NCBI GenBank assembly: GCA_023416875.1
Contig: JAEZGT010000247.1
Coordinates: 1-7,130, forward strand
Length of the DNA: 7,130 nt
From: Pseudomonadota bacterium
GTDB taxonomy: Bacteria > Pseudomonadota > Gammaproteobacteria > Pseudomonadales > Cellvibrionaceae
Direction: 5' to 3'
The first letter of the stretch is position 1; every line of letters begins with the position of its first letter. Below, piece by piece: positions 1 to 6,306 of the stretch. The notes under the pieces were generated by a model. It worked only from the letters and a program-made list of their open reading frames with translations. It was not told the origin of the DNA and did not search any database. Position numbers and translations under genes: made by a program.

Positions 1-436
1 GTGTGAGCTGTACAGATCCGAAATTCAGTCGGTGAAATCCAAGTGCATCCACTGGCGGATATTGTGCGAGCAACAGCGTCGCGATTTCCTCTAATTCAGG
101 CCAGAGGTTGAGTGCGCGTTCTAGATCGCTGCGGCTCAGGGGAAATTTTTCCACGCTGATAAAATGCAGCGTCGCATCCGTCGGGGCGTATTCCCGCCAC
201 ATCTGCCAGGCGGCGAGAAAATTCAAGCCGGTGCCAAAGCCCGTTTCCGCGATAGTAAATACGGAGCCGGCGCTGAGAGTTTTCCAGCGCTCGGGCAAGT
301 GGTTGTGATGCAGAAAAACAAAGCGTGTTTCGTCGATGCCGCTGTGTTTTGAAAAATACACGTCGTCGAATTGGCTTGAGACCGGTTGACCGTTAGCGTC
401 CCAGTTAATCGCGGCGGTGGGTTTGGGCTGGTCCAT
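1..436 (-). CDS. mnmC: MnmC, N-terminal methyltransferase part of the bifunctional tRNA wobble-uridine enzyme (partial)
   Basis: The gene runs off the left edge, so only the first 145 codons are present. MnmC acts in the cytoplasm on U34 of certain tRNAs. Its C-terminal FAD domain (not in the window) removes carboxymethyl from cmnm5s2U, and this N-terminal domain then methylates nm5s2U with S-adenosylmethionine to give mnm5s2U. The visible protein follows the family closely: an opening NWDANGQPVS then FDDVYFS (residues 11-29), ETRFVFL (36-42), the SAM-binding ETGFGTGLNFL (64-74), and HFISVEKFPL (91-100) followed by WPEL. The ATG at 436-434 shares its A with the TGA of the upstream fldB gene (TGATG) and no good ribosome binding site precedes it, so it is probably translated by re-initiation. 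It is the third gene of a minus-strand operon behind two flavodoxin genes. Identity is very likely; the oxidase half cannot be judged. Confidence 0.93.
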   Translation of the reverse strand, partial: MDQPKPTAAINWDANGQPVSSQFDDVYFSKHSGIDETRFVFLHHNHLPERWKTLSAGSVFTIAETGFGTGLNFLAAWQMWREYAPTDATLHFISVEKFPLSRSDLERALNLWPELEEIATLLLAQYPPVDALGFHRLNFGSVQLT

Positions 437-963
437 CAGGTGAGGCCGAATTCCGCGAGGATCTGCTCGCACCAGAGCGCGATGCGCTCGGCGGATTTAT
501 CGAATTCATTTTCTTCGTCGAGCGCCAGGCCGACAAAATATTGGCCGTCGTCGGTCAGTGCTTTGGAATTTTCAAATTCATAACCCGCGCTGGGCCAGTA
601 GCCGCATATTTGCGCACCGCGCTCTACGAGTTTGTCGTGCAAGTAGCCGAGTGCGTCAAGAAACCATTCGGGGTAGCCGACCTGATCGCCGAGACCGTAA
701 AGCGCGACTTTTTTGCCGCTCAGATCCAGATCGTCAAGCTCCGGCCAGATCTCCTCCCAATCTTCCTGCAATTCACCATAGTCCCAAGTGGGAATGCCAA
801 AAATCAGGTGGTCGTAAAACTGCGCGGTAATAACCGGCGTATCGGCAATATTGAACAAATCTACGCGCTCTTCGCCGATGCGGGCGCGGATTTTTTCTCC
901 CGTCATTTCGGTGTAGCAGGTAGAGCTGCCGTAAAACAAGCCGATGGGCGCGCGCGCACTCAT
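436..963 (-). CDS. fldB: Long-chain flavodoxin, FldB type
   Basis: This is a complete 175-residue FMN-binding electron carrier of the cytoplasm, close in length to E. coli FldB (about 173) and recalling it along the whole protein. Visible elements are the phosphate loop [10 protein letters not shown] (residues 11-20), the first isoalloxazine loop [10 protein letters not shown] (57-66), the second loop [10 protein letters not shown] (91-100), and the long-chain insertion around [10 protein letters not shown] (121-130) before [20 protein letters not shown] near the start and WCEQIL near the end match FldB better than FldA. The ATG overlaps the TGA of the yqcA-like gene by four bases (ATGA). A GGAG at 976-973, nine bases upstream, supports this start. 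Its redox partners are not shown by the sequence; flavodoxins of this kind feed radical-SAM and other flavin or iron-sulfur enzymes. The divergent photolyase is a possible but unproven client. Confidence 0.93.
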   Translation of the reverse strand: MSARAPIGLFYGSSTCYTEMTGEKIRARIGEERVDLFNIADTPVITAQFYDHLIFGIPTWDYGELQEDWEEIWPELDDLDLSGKKVALYGLGDQVGYPEWFLDALGYLHDKLVERGAQICGYWPSAGYEFENSKALTDDGQYFVGLALDEENEFDKSAERIALWCEQILAEFGLT

Positions 964-1406
964 AGGTGTTTACTCCAGTCTTCTGCCCAAGTGCGCGCTT
1001 CAGCAACGGGGTCATCGCTGTATATGGCATCAAGGACCAAGGGTTCACCGATACGCTGCGCACCCAGGTCTGCCATGGCGTCATCCAGGGTTTTGCCGGC
1101 TTGAGCAAAATTTGGATAGGAGCTGTCGCCCAAATTGATCACACCGTAACGGCGGTCGGCGATCCGGGGAAAGTCGTTTTTCAGGTGCTCGTGGAAGGGC
1201 ACTATATTCAGTGGCAGATCGCCCATGCCGGTATTGGACGTGCAGATCAAAATCACATCAGAGGGGTTTTCGTCCAGCTGCCCTTTATGAAAATCGGCGT
1301 TCAGACGCACCTCGTGACCAGCGGCGCTTAAGAACTGCTGAACGGCCTGGGCGACTTCGATAGCGGTTCCCATGACAGAACCGACGATGATATGTATAGC
1401 GGCCAT
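960..1406 (-). CDS. yqcA: Short flavodoxin-like protein, YqcA/MioC family
   Basis: This 148-residue flavodoxin-fold protein is likely a small cytoplasmic FMN protein. It opens with [15 protein letters not shown], where GSVMGTA (residues 9-15) is the phosphate loop. SNTGMGDLP (57-65) and [13 protein letters not shown] (88-100) are the two flavin-contact loops. RYGVI.LGDSSY and the closing W..HW-like segment recall E. coli YqcA more than MioC, and the length (148) fits both. The chosen ATG (1406-1404) puts the first beta strand at the usual place. An in-frame ATG at 1436 would add ten residues with no family counterpart and would lie at the proposed promoter -10. No strong ribosome binding site is visible. 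It is the first gene of the operon and its TGA overlaps the fldB ATG. The biological role of YqcA proteins is not settled, so only flavin electron transfer is suggested. Confidence 0.85.
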   Translation of the reverse strand: MAAIHIIVGSVMGTAIEVAQAVQQFLSAAGHEVRLNADFHKGQLDENPSDVILICTSNTGMGDLPLNIVPFHEHLKNDFPRIADRRYGVINLGDSSYPNFAQAGKTLDDAMADLGAQRIGEPLVLDAIYSDDPVAEARTWAEDWSKHL

Positions 1407-1435
1407 AAACTGCAGTGTTGTGAAAACGGACCGCA

Positions 1436-1464
1436 ATGGTAGAGCGGTGGATGAGACAGATCAA
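1436..1464 (-). promoter_or_regulatory. Candidate sigma70-type promoter for the yqcA-fldB-mnmC operon
   Basis: On the minus strand TTGATC (1464-1459, four of six matches to TTGACA) is followed after exactly 17 bases by TACCAT (1441-1436, four of six matches to TATAAT). Transcription would begin near 1429, about 23 bases before the yqcA ATG. Both boxes are imperfect, so this is only a candidate. Confidence 0.3.
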
Positions 1465-1560
1465 ATCGACTCTGTACGCGCAGGTGACGGATTGCGCACA
1501 GAAGCTCCCTTGGTAAATCGCTTAAATATGCTCGAAATTGCTGTTACAGATGATGTAGCC

Positions 1561-2874
1561 ATGCACAAGACGTCGCTTTTTTGGTTCAACAATGACTTGC
1601 GCGTCAGTGACAATCTTGCACTGCAGCAGGCTGCGCTGCGGTCGCGCCGCCTCGTGTGTGTCTATTGCGTGGAACCCCACTGGTTCAGCCCGAACCGTTA
1701 TGTAGGGCATGGCATAGGGCAGGCTCGTTGGCGGTTTCTGCGGGAATCCTTGGATGAGTTGGGACGCGCACTGGCGGAGCTTGGTCAGTCGTTGCACATC
1801 ATTTATGGCGACTCGCTTTCCAGTCTCGTGCACCTGATCCGTCAGTATTCCGCCGAGGCGGTCTTCCGTTCCAACCACTCCGGTTTTTACGAAAATCAGT
1901 ATTGGCTGTTGTTGCAACAGCATTTTCCCGCAGTTGAATTCCAACAGTTCCATACCCACACCCTTTTTCGCCCCGACGAGCTGCCGTTTCGTCTTTATGA
2001 GCTGCCCACGGTATTCAGCCAATTTCGTCTACAGGTGGAAGATATGCCGGTGCGTCCTCCGCTGGGGGCCGTGATCAGGCTGCCGCCACCCCCGGAAAAA
2101 CTCGACCGCAATCTGCAGGTACTACCTGCGGTGAATCATTCGAGTGAAACACCGTTTGCCGGTGGCGAGAAAAACGGCTTGCGACAACTGGAAGACTATT
2201 TTTCCAGCGACTATCCAGCGCAATACAAGGCAACGCGCGATCAATTGGACGGTTGGCAAAATTCTTCCAAATTGTCGCCCTGGTTGGCTAACGGTTGTAT
2301 TTCTGTACGGCAGATGTGCGCGGCAATAAAGGAATACGAAAAGCGCAACATCGCCAACCAATCTACTTATTGGCTGCATTACCAATTGTTATGGCGAGAA
2401 TATTTTCACTGGTATGCCTATAAAAACCAGCAGAAATTATTTGTGTTCCGCGGCACAAAAATGCACAAACCTTTAGCGAGTTTTTATCCAGAGCGCTTTC
2501 AACGATGGTGTAAGGGCGAGACGCCTTATCCGCTGGTCAATGCTTGTATGAAAGAGCTCAATCAAACCGGCTATATGAGCAATCGCGGTCGCCAGGTAGT
2601 CGCCAGTTGCCTGGTCAATGAACTCGGTCTCGACTGGCGTTATGGCGCCGCTTATTTTGAACAACATCTGCTGGATTATGATGTGGCCGTCAATTGGGGC
2701 AACTGGCAATACATCGCCGGAGTGGGGGTGGACCCGCGCGGCAAACGTCATTTTGATATTGATAAACAAACCGAGAGTTGTGACCCGGAAGAACAATTTA
2801 TTCAGAAGTGGCAGGGTGACGCCGCCGTCACCGAATTGGACTCCTTGGATTACAACGGATGGCCGCGTGCATGA
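1561..2874 (+). CDS. cry: DASH-type cryptochrome / photolyase with unusual core residues
   Basis: This 437-residue flavoprotein belongs to the DASH branch, whose members repair cyclobutane pyrimidine dimers (best in single-stranded DNA) with light and FAD, and may also sense blue light. The N-terminal antenna domain starts LFWFNNDLRVSDN (residues 6-18). The FAD domain shows GGEKNGL (201-207), TRDQL (225-229), KLSPWLANGC (237-246), STYWLHYQLLWREYF (268-282), TGYMSNRGRQ (336-345), LGLDW (355-359), DYDVAVNWGNWQY (372-384) and GVGVDPRGKRHF. Q345 and Y384 are DASH hallmarks, where E. coli photolyase has Met and Trp. Numbering around 306-384 coincides with E. coli PhrB: N378, W359 and W382 are kept, but 306 is Ala, 322 Pro and 327 Asn, and Q275 replaces the substrate-contacting Glu. 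The start at 1561 gives the canonical N-terminus; ATG at 1528 is possible. No clear ribosome binding site is seen. The reading frame stays open back to 1372, which is judged non-coding. Confidence 0.9.
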   Translation: MHKTSLFWFNNDLRVSDNLALQQAALRSRRLVCVYCVEPHWFSPNRYVGHGIGQARWRFLRESLDELGRALAELGQSLHIIYGDSLSSLVHLIRQYSAEAVFRSNHSGFYENQYWLLLQQHFPAVEFQQFHTHTLFRPDELPFRLYELPTVFSQFRLQVEDMPVRPPLGAVIRLPPPPEKLDRNLQVLPAVNHSSETPFAGGEKNGLRQLEDYFSSDYPAQYKATRDQLDGWQNSSKLSPWLANGCISVRQMCAAIKEYEKRNIANQSTYWLHYQLLWREYFHWYAYKNQQKLFVFRGTKMHKPLASFYPERFQRWCKGETPYPLVNACMKELNQTGYMSNRGRQVVASCLVNELGLDWRYGAAYFEQHLLDYDVAVNWGNWQYIAGVGVDPRGKRHFDIDKQTESCDPEEQFIQKWQGDAAVTELDSLDYNGWPRA

Positions 2875-2876
2875 AA

Positions 2877-2897
2877 CCCCATGAAATATTCATGAGG
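2877..2897. repeat. Near-perfect 21-bp palindrome just after the cryptochrome gene
   Basis: Arms CCCCATGAA (2877-2885) and TTCATGAGG (2889-2897) flank a 3-base centre, with one mismatch between the arms. It begins three bases after the stop codon. No T run follows, so it is not a classical intrinsic terminator. It could be a transcript-end hairpin or a protein-binding site. Confidence 0.4.
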
Positions 2898-2950
2898 TTA
2901 TAAAGCCAAAGTCCTGTTATTTCTCTCCTCGGCTAAATTCCCTTATAACC
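2896..2950. terminator. Possible weak terminator or transcript-end structure after the cryptochrome gene
   Basis: GGTTATAAAG (2896-2905) and CCTTATAACC (2941-2950) are inverted repeats matching at nine of ten positions. AGCC (2904-2907) and GGCT (2931-2934) can extend the pairing inside. The structure is A/T rich and no T run follows directly, so intrinsic termination is doubtful. Confidence 0.25.
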
Positions 2951-3046
2951 AAATATTGCCTGAGACTTGGATCTCATATCCGCTTGTTAATGCTTTTTTG
3001 ACTGGTCCTGTGTGTATAAGATTTCGCCAATTCGTAGTAGTCGATT

Positions 3047-3050
3047 AGGA
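3047..3050 (+). promoter_or_regulatory. Ribosome binding site that decides the GTG start at 3058
   Basis: AGGA (3047-3050) sits seven bases before GTG (3058-3060), an ideal distance, and supports GTG as the true start of the exported protein. The encoded N-terminus is then a complete signal peptide. Confidence 0.65.
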
Positions 3051-3057
3051 TTAAATT

Positions 3058-3900
3058 GTGCGAATTCCTTCATTCCCGAGCTTTTGTCTCGCCCTCTGCA
3101 TGAGCTCCTCCGCCTACGCCGAACTCTCGATCAGCGATCTGCCGTATCTTCAAGGTACTCCATTCGCCGATGCCTCCTGGAAAATTCAAGATTATTCCCA
3201 CTACAGTGAACAGATTCAATGGATCTGGTTACAACAGGGTGCACAGTCCGCCTATATCATTTATCCCTCCGATGACGATGTTCTGCTGCCGGATTATTCC
3301 TTGATTCCCGCCAGTGTTGATCAAATGACTTTACGTTTTACGGGCGGCGCGGAGCAGGAATTGCAATTCACCCGCTTCGGCAACGCGCATTTCACCTTGG
3401 TCGGAGAAACTGCGCTGGTGCGTTATACCGCCGTTGCTGCCAATACAGCTTCTGGCGCCTATCCGGGCGACCTGAGCATGGATGCCAAAGAAATTCATAT
3501 GGAAGGAGAGTTGATGCTCGACGGCAGCATGGATCTGGCGGCGCAGGAGACTGTGGGTCTTTACGGTTTTATTGCGGTGGAAGACCAGCTATCGATACGC
3601 GCAGCTACCGGCGTGGTTATGGGTTCAGTGGAGAACGAAGGTGTGGTGTTGGACACTTGTGCAATCCATTCGGGCGCTTTTGCAAAAATCCAGATTGAGT
3701 CAGTGCTCAATACCAAAGGTTGTTTGGGCGACGTCGTTATTTCTCCCGAAAGGGGCACGCAAACGGATGGTCCCGCTCCGCAAAAGACGACTGTGCAAGC
3801 TCATCACAGCAGCGCTTCTAAAGGCGGCAGCGCCGACGCATGGTTGCTGATATTGCTGGCTATTTTCTCCGGCGTAACTCGCTTCTTTATAAAAAGATAA
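3058..3900 (+). CDS. Exported protein of unknown function with GlyGly-CTERM-like C-terminus
   Basis: I do not recognise a named family for this 280-residue protein. Residues 1-21 form a short signal peptide ending SSAYA, with likely cleavage before E22 by signal peptidase I. LALC14 is a poor lipobox because Leu precedes the Cys. The mature part is acidic, rich in alternating hydrophobic/polar stretches that suggest beta structure, and has two cysteines (C201, C222) that could form a disulfide. From about 230 the chain becomes a Thr/Pro/Ser/Gln linker. It ends with Ser-rich SSASKGGSADAW (251-262), a hydrophobic segment (261-274) and a basic end RFFIKR. This Gly-Gly, transmembrane, basic order is the pattern of GlyGly-CTERM tails, which rhombosortase (a rhomboid protease) cleaves during export to the surface through type II secretion. 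It starts with GTG after a good AGGA site and stands alone, 183 bp after the cryptochrome gene and 241 bp before the chemoreceptor gene. Coding is well supported; sorting is inferred. Confidence 0.8.
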   Translation: MRIPSFPSFCLALCMSSSAYAELSISDLPYLQGTPFADASWKIQDYSHYSEQIQWIWLQQGAQSAYIIYPSDDDVLLPDYSLIPASVDQMTLRFTGGAEQELQFTRFGNAHFTLVGETALVRYTAVAANTASGAYPGDLSMDAKEIHMEGELMLDGSMDLAAQETVGLYGFIAVEDQLSIRAATGVVMGSVENEGVVLDTCAIHSGAFAKIQIESVLNTKGCLGDVVISPERGTQTDGPAPQKTTVQAHHSSASKGGSADAWLLILLAIFSGVTRFFIKR

Positions 3901-4000
3901 TAAAATCCGTTCAAGGCGGGCCATCCACTCTGTAATTCTTTCCGTTATATGATCGTCACTTGCCAAACCGCAGTTCCCACTTACACTTAATCTGTAAATC

Positions 4001-4020
4001 GAACGAACAGTAAGTTCGTT
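4001..4020. repeat. Small perfect stem-loop upstream of the chemoreceptor gene
   Basis: AACGAAC (4002-4008) and GTTCGTT (4014-4020) form seven perfect pairs around the loop AGTAA. No T run follows on either strand, so it is more likely an operator or leader hairpin than a terminator. Confidence 0.4.
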
Positions 4021-4049
4021 GCACTTCCTTTCTTCTCTCAGTGGATGTC

Positions 4050-4108
4050 TACAGCGGAATGACGGAAATCCGTCGGAAAATTATTTTCTCTGACGGCAGG
4101 CCGCTGTA
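4050..4108 (+). promoter_or_regulatory. Nested inverted repeats in the leader of the chemoreceptor gene
   Basis: An outer perfect 8-bp pair, TACAGCGG (4050-4057) with CCGCTGTA (4101-4108), encloses competing inner pairs. GACGG (4061-4065) can pair with CCGTC (4070-4074), or CCGTC can pair with the second GACGG (4092-4096). GAAAAT/ATTTTC (4076-4088) forms an A/T hairpin that stacks inside the second option. The element ends 34 bases before the ATG. If transcribed, it could form two alternative leader structures. No known riboswitch or RNA family was recognised. Confidence 0.4.
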
Positions 4109-4126
4109 CGCCTGACTCTTGACGCC

Positions 4127-4131
4127 AGAGG
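4127..4131 (+). promoter_or_regulatory. Ribosome binding site choosing among three chemoreceptor starts
   Basis: AGAGG (4127-4131) precedes TTG at 4136 by 4 bases, ATG at 4142 by 10 bases and ATG at 4151 by 19 bases. Only 4142 combines a common start codon with a workable spacing. Confidence 0.5.
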
Positions 4132-4141
4132 CTTTTTGATA

Positions 4142-5782
4142 ATGAGCTCCATGGGCATACGCCAGAAATTATTGCTTTCTTTTGGTGCTGTTCTTTTGAT
4201 ATTCGTGGTGACCACCGCCACCGTGTATTCACAGGTGCGCTTTTTGTTGGACAACAGCCATTGGACGCAGCATACCTATAAGGTGGTCAGCCATGTTGAA
4301 AACCTGCTGCTGTCTCTCGTCAATATGGAAACCGGTTTGCGCGGGTATCTGCTGGCAGGGGAGGAACAATTTCTCGAGCCCTACCGAAGCGGAGAGGCGG
4401 AGTTTAAAAAGCATTTTGATGAGGTGACAACACTTACCACCGATAATCCAGCGCAACAAACTCGCCTGCGTTCTCTGGAAACCGAATTCCGCGACTGGCA
4501 AAAAAATATCACTGAACCGGAAATTGAATTGCGACGCAAGGTTAACCGGGGTACTGAACCCTTTGATGCCATTACTGAAGTGGTGAGAGAGGGGAAAGCC
4601 AAGGTGTATATGGATAGAATGCGCCGCCTGCTTGAAGAAACGGAAAGTAATGAGCATGCGCTGCTCGCCGCTCGCAGTGAAAAAATGAAAGAGTCCGAGC
4701 AAATTACCAAGCTTGTCATTGTCATCGGCGTTATTCTTTCCGTGGCCGGCGGCATCATAATTTCTCTTCTTATCGGCCGCAGCGTACTGCGCGTACTCGG
4801 TGGCGAGCCTGAGTACGCAAAACAAGTGACCGAGGTGATTGCGCAGGGTGATTTGTCGCGCAGTATCGATGTGCCTGCCGAAAGCAACGATAGTTTATTG
4901 GGCACACTAAAGCGCATGAATACGGAATTGCGCAAGCTGATTACAACGGTGCAGGACAATGCGGAACAGGTTCGGGGCCGCTCCGGGTCACTGGCGCTTT
5001 CCGCGCAGGAAATATCAAAATCCTCGGCGCAGCAAAGTTCCTCCACAGGCAATATGGCCGCCTCTGTGGAACAGCTTACGGTTAGCATTAGCAGCGTATC
5101 GGAAAGTGCGCAGGAAGCTCTCAGTCACAGCAAAGAGTTGCGCCAGGTCTCTCTCGAAGGTGAATCGATTATCAATAATACGTTGCGGGAGATGGGCACC
5201 ATTGCTGATCTTGTGAATGTGACCGCCAATGCTGTCACGCAGATGAGCGAAAGTTCTCGCCAGATTTCCACGGTAATTGAGGTCATCCGTGAAGTAACGG
5301 AGCAAACCAATCTGCTGGCATTAAATGCGGCTATTGAGGCAGCGCGCGCAGGTGAAATGGGGCGGGGATTTTCTGTGGTCGCGGATGAAGTGCGCAAACT
5401 CGCGGAAAAAACCTCCGAGTCCGCTAACGAAATCGCTCACACTATTTCGCAGGTTCGCTCCAGTACTGAAGAAGCCGTGTCGCGTATGGGGCGGGTGGTG
5501 GAGTCCGTTTCCAACGGTCAGCAAATGGCGCAAAACGCCGGCTCAAAAATCGCCGCTATCCAGGAAAAAGTCCAAGCCGTTACCACCTCAATCGACCACA
5601 TCTCCGTCGCCTTGCAGGAGCAAACTCAAGCCAGCCACACGATCTCGCAAAGCGTGGAAAATATCGCGCAAATGACCGAGGAAAACGCCGCTGCAACCCA
5701 GACAACCTCAGAGACGGCAGAACAACTTGCCGCTTTGGCGAATAGCTTGAGTGGTGTGTCGGCGAGGTTTAAGACGCATTAA
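4142..5782 (+). CDS. Methyl-accepting chemotaxis protein with periplasmic CHASE3 sensor
   Basis: This 546-residue inner-membrane receptor should control the CheA kinase through CheW and so flagellar or pilus-based taxis. Order of parts: TM1 (about 10-33); periplasmic helical CHASE3 domain (about 37-175) with the signature WTQHTYKVV and [12 protein letters not shown] (62-73); TM2 (190-212); HAMP (213-267, including VLGGEPEYA); then a cytoplasmic coiled-coil signalling domain (about 280-540). The hairpin tip that binds CheA/CheW is intact: [19 protein letters not shown] (387-405), then [18 protein letters not shown]. Methylation-type Gln/Glu pairs occur in both arms, for example AQQSS (296-300) and EENAAATQ (513-520). 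The C-terminus SARFKTH lacks the CheR/CheB-binding pentapeptide of Tar/Tsr. The ligand of CHASE3 is unknown. No other che gene is in the window. It has a structured leader and its own strong terminator, so it is probably monocistronic. Confidence 0.95.
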   Translation: MSSMGIRQKLLLSFGAVLLIFVVTTATVYSQVRFLLDNSHWTQHTYKVVSHVENLLLSLVNMETGLRGYLLAGEEQFLEPYRSGEAEFKKHFDEVTTLTTDNPAQQTRLRSLETEFRDWQKNITEPEIELRRKVNRGTEPFDAITEVVREGKAKVYMDRMRRLLEETESNEHALLAARSEKMKESEQITKLVIVIGVILSVAGGIIISLLIGRSVLRVLGGEPEYAKQVTEVIAQGDLSRSIDVPAESNDSLLGTLKRMNTELRKLITTVQDNAEQVRGRSGSLALSAQEISKSSAQQSSSTGNMAASVEQLTVSISSVSESAQEALSHSKELRQVSLEGESIINNTLREMGTIADLVNVTANAVTQMSESSRQISTVIEVIREVTEQTNLLALNAAIEAARAGEMGRGFSVVADEVRKLAEKTSESANEIAHTISQVRSSTEEAVSRMGRVVESVSNGQQMAQNAGSKIAAIQEKVQAVTTSIDHISVALQEQTQASHTISQSVENIAQMTEENAAATQTTSETAEQLAALANSLSGVSARFKTH

Positions 5783-5785
5783 AAG

Positions 5786-5809
5786 AAAAGGCGCCGTAGG
5801 CGCCTTTTT
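5786..5809. terminator. Strong bidirectional rho-independent terminator
   Basis: AAAAGGCGCC (5786-5795), loop GTA, GGCGCCTTTT (5799-5808) plus one more T gives a 10-bp stem with a T tail four bases after the chemoreceptor stop. On the minus strand the mirror image is followed by TTTTCTTTT, so it can also stop the lipoprotein transcript, whose stop codon lies 31 bases away. Confidence 0.93.
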
Positions 5810-5840
5810 GTTTATAAATTGCTGACAAGCAGCATATTGG

Positions 5841-6293
5841 TCACATGTCATCGCCCGCACAGTCTTCCTGCTCAATCACCATGGCTTTGCGGTTAAATTG
5901 AATTTGCTTGCATAGCATGGTTTGTTGCTGAGTTGAGCTGCCATCCAGCATAACGTCAATTCGCTTCACCAGAAATTGCTCTCTTTGGGAGATCACAATT
6001 TCAGTTAATCGCGAGTCAACGGGAATCCAAGTGTGGCCAAATTTGAAAGACTTACCCATGGCCATAGCTCTCTGTGCGCAATCAAATTGTCTACCCACCA
6101 CTTGGTTGCGTTGCTTTGGCTTAAGACTTGTCAGCGAATAAAATCCGCAGTCAATTGTCTCCGGCAGCTCCACACTTTCAAGTTCCTGATCTAATCCTTC
6201 GTAGACAATATTACTCCACTGCGAATTCGGGGGAGCGACGGTAGAACAAGCTGTGAGGCTGATTAAACAATAGATTGCAAGCAGGGTACGCAT
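5841..6293 (-). CDS. Small lipoprotein, candidate immunity partner of the adjacent metalloprotease
   Basis: I do not recognise the family of this 150-residue protein. It begins MRTLLAIYCLISLTACS, a type II signal peptide with lipobox LTAC and lipidated C16. Ser at +2 favours sorting to the outer membrane, facing the periplasm. The mature part has four more cysteines (C49, C72, C128, C145), enough for two disulfides, with recognisable stretches IDCGFYSL, FDCAQRAM and FGHTWIPVDS. AGAGGA (6304-6299) lies five bases before the ATG, within the 13-base gap to the protease gene, so this start is preferred to an in-frame ATG at 6401 that would overlap the protease and hide the signal peptide. Being encoded directly after a signal-less protease and located where such a toxin would act are typical of effector-immunity pairs; this is inference. 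A local line (5881-5940) has only about 42% G+C. Confidence 0.8.
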   Translation of the reverse strand: MRTLLAIYCLISLTACSTVAPPNSQWSNIVYEGLDQELESVELPETIDCGFYSLTSLKPKQRNQVVGRQFDCAQRAMAMGKSFKFGHTWIPVDSRLTEIVISQREQFLVKRIDVMLDGSSTQQQTMLCKQIQFNRKAMVIEQEDCAGDDM

Positions 6294-6306
6294 ATTTGTC
6301 CTCTGG

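Noticed and set aside
541..1331. Long plus-strand open frames across the flavodoxin genes
   Set aside because: They are antisense to two clear flavodoxins with complete motifs and have no recognisable product.
1372..1560. A 63-codon N-terminal extension of the cryptochrome reading frame
   Set aside because: It overlaps the start of the divergent yqcA-like gene, covers that operon's promoter region and shows no family similarity, while the canonical N-terminus begins at 1561.
2998..3020. TTGACT and TATAAG as a promoter for the exported-protein gene
   Set aside because: The two boxes are only 11 bases apart, too close for a sigma70 promoter, and no better partner was found at 16-18 bases.
3922..4047. 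Long-distance inverted repeat CATCCACT / AGTGGATG
   Set aside because: Eight bases separated by about 110 bp is likely to occur by chance and does not nest well with the stronger local hairpins.
4111..4137. Terminator-like GCCT...AGGC followed by TTTTT
   Set aside because: The stem is only four pairs with a long loop, and its right arm and T run are the ribosome binding region of the chemoreceptor gene.
4229..5088. Long minus-strand open frames inside the chemoreceptor gene
   Set aside because: They mirror the codon pattern of a well-supported receptor gene and show no motifs or ribosome binding sites.
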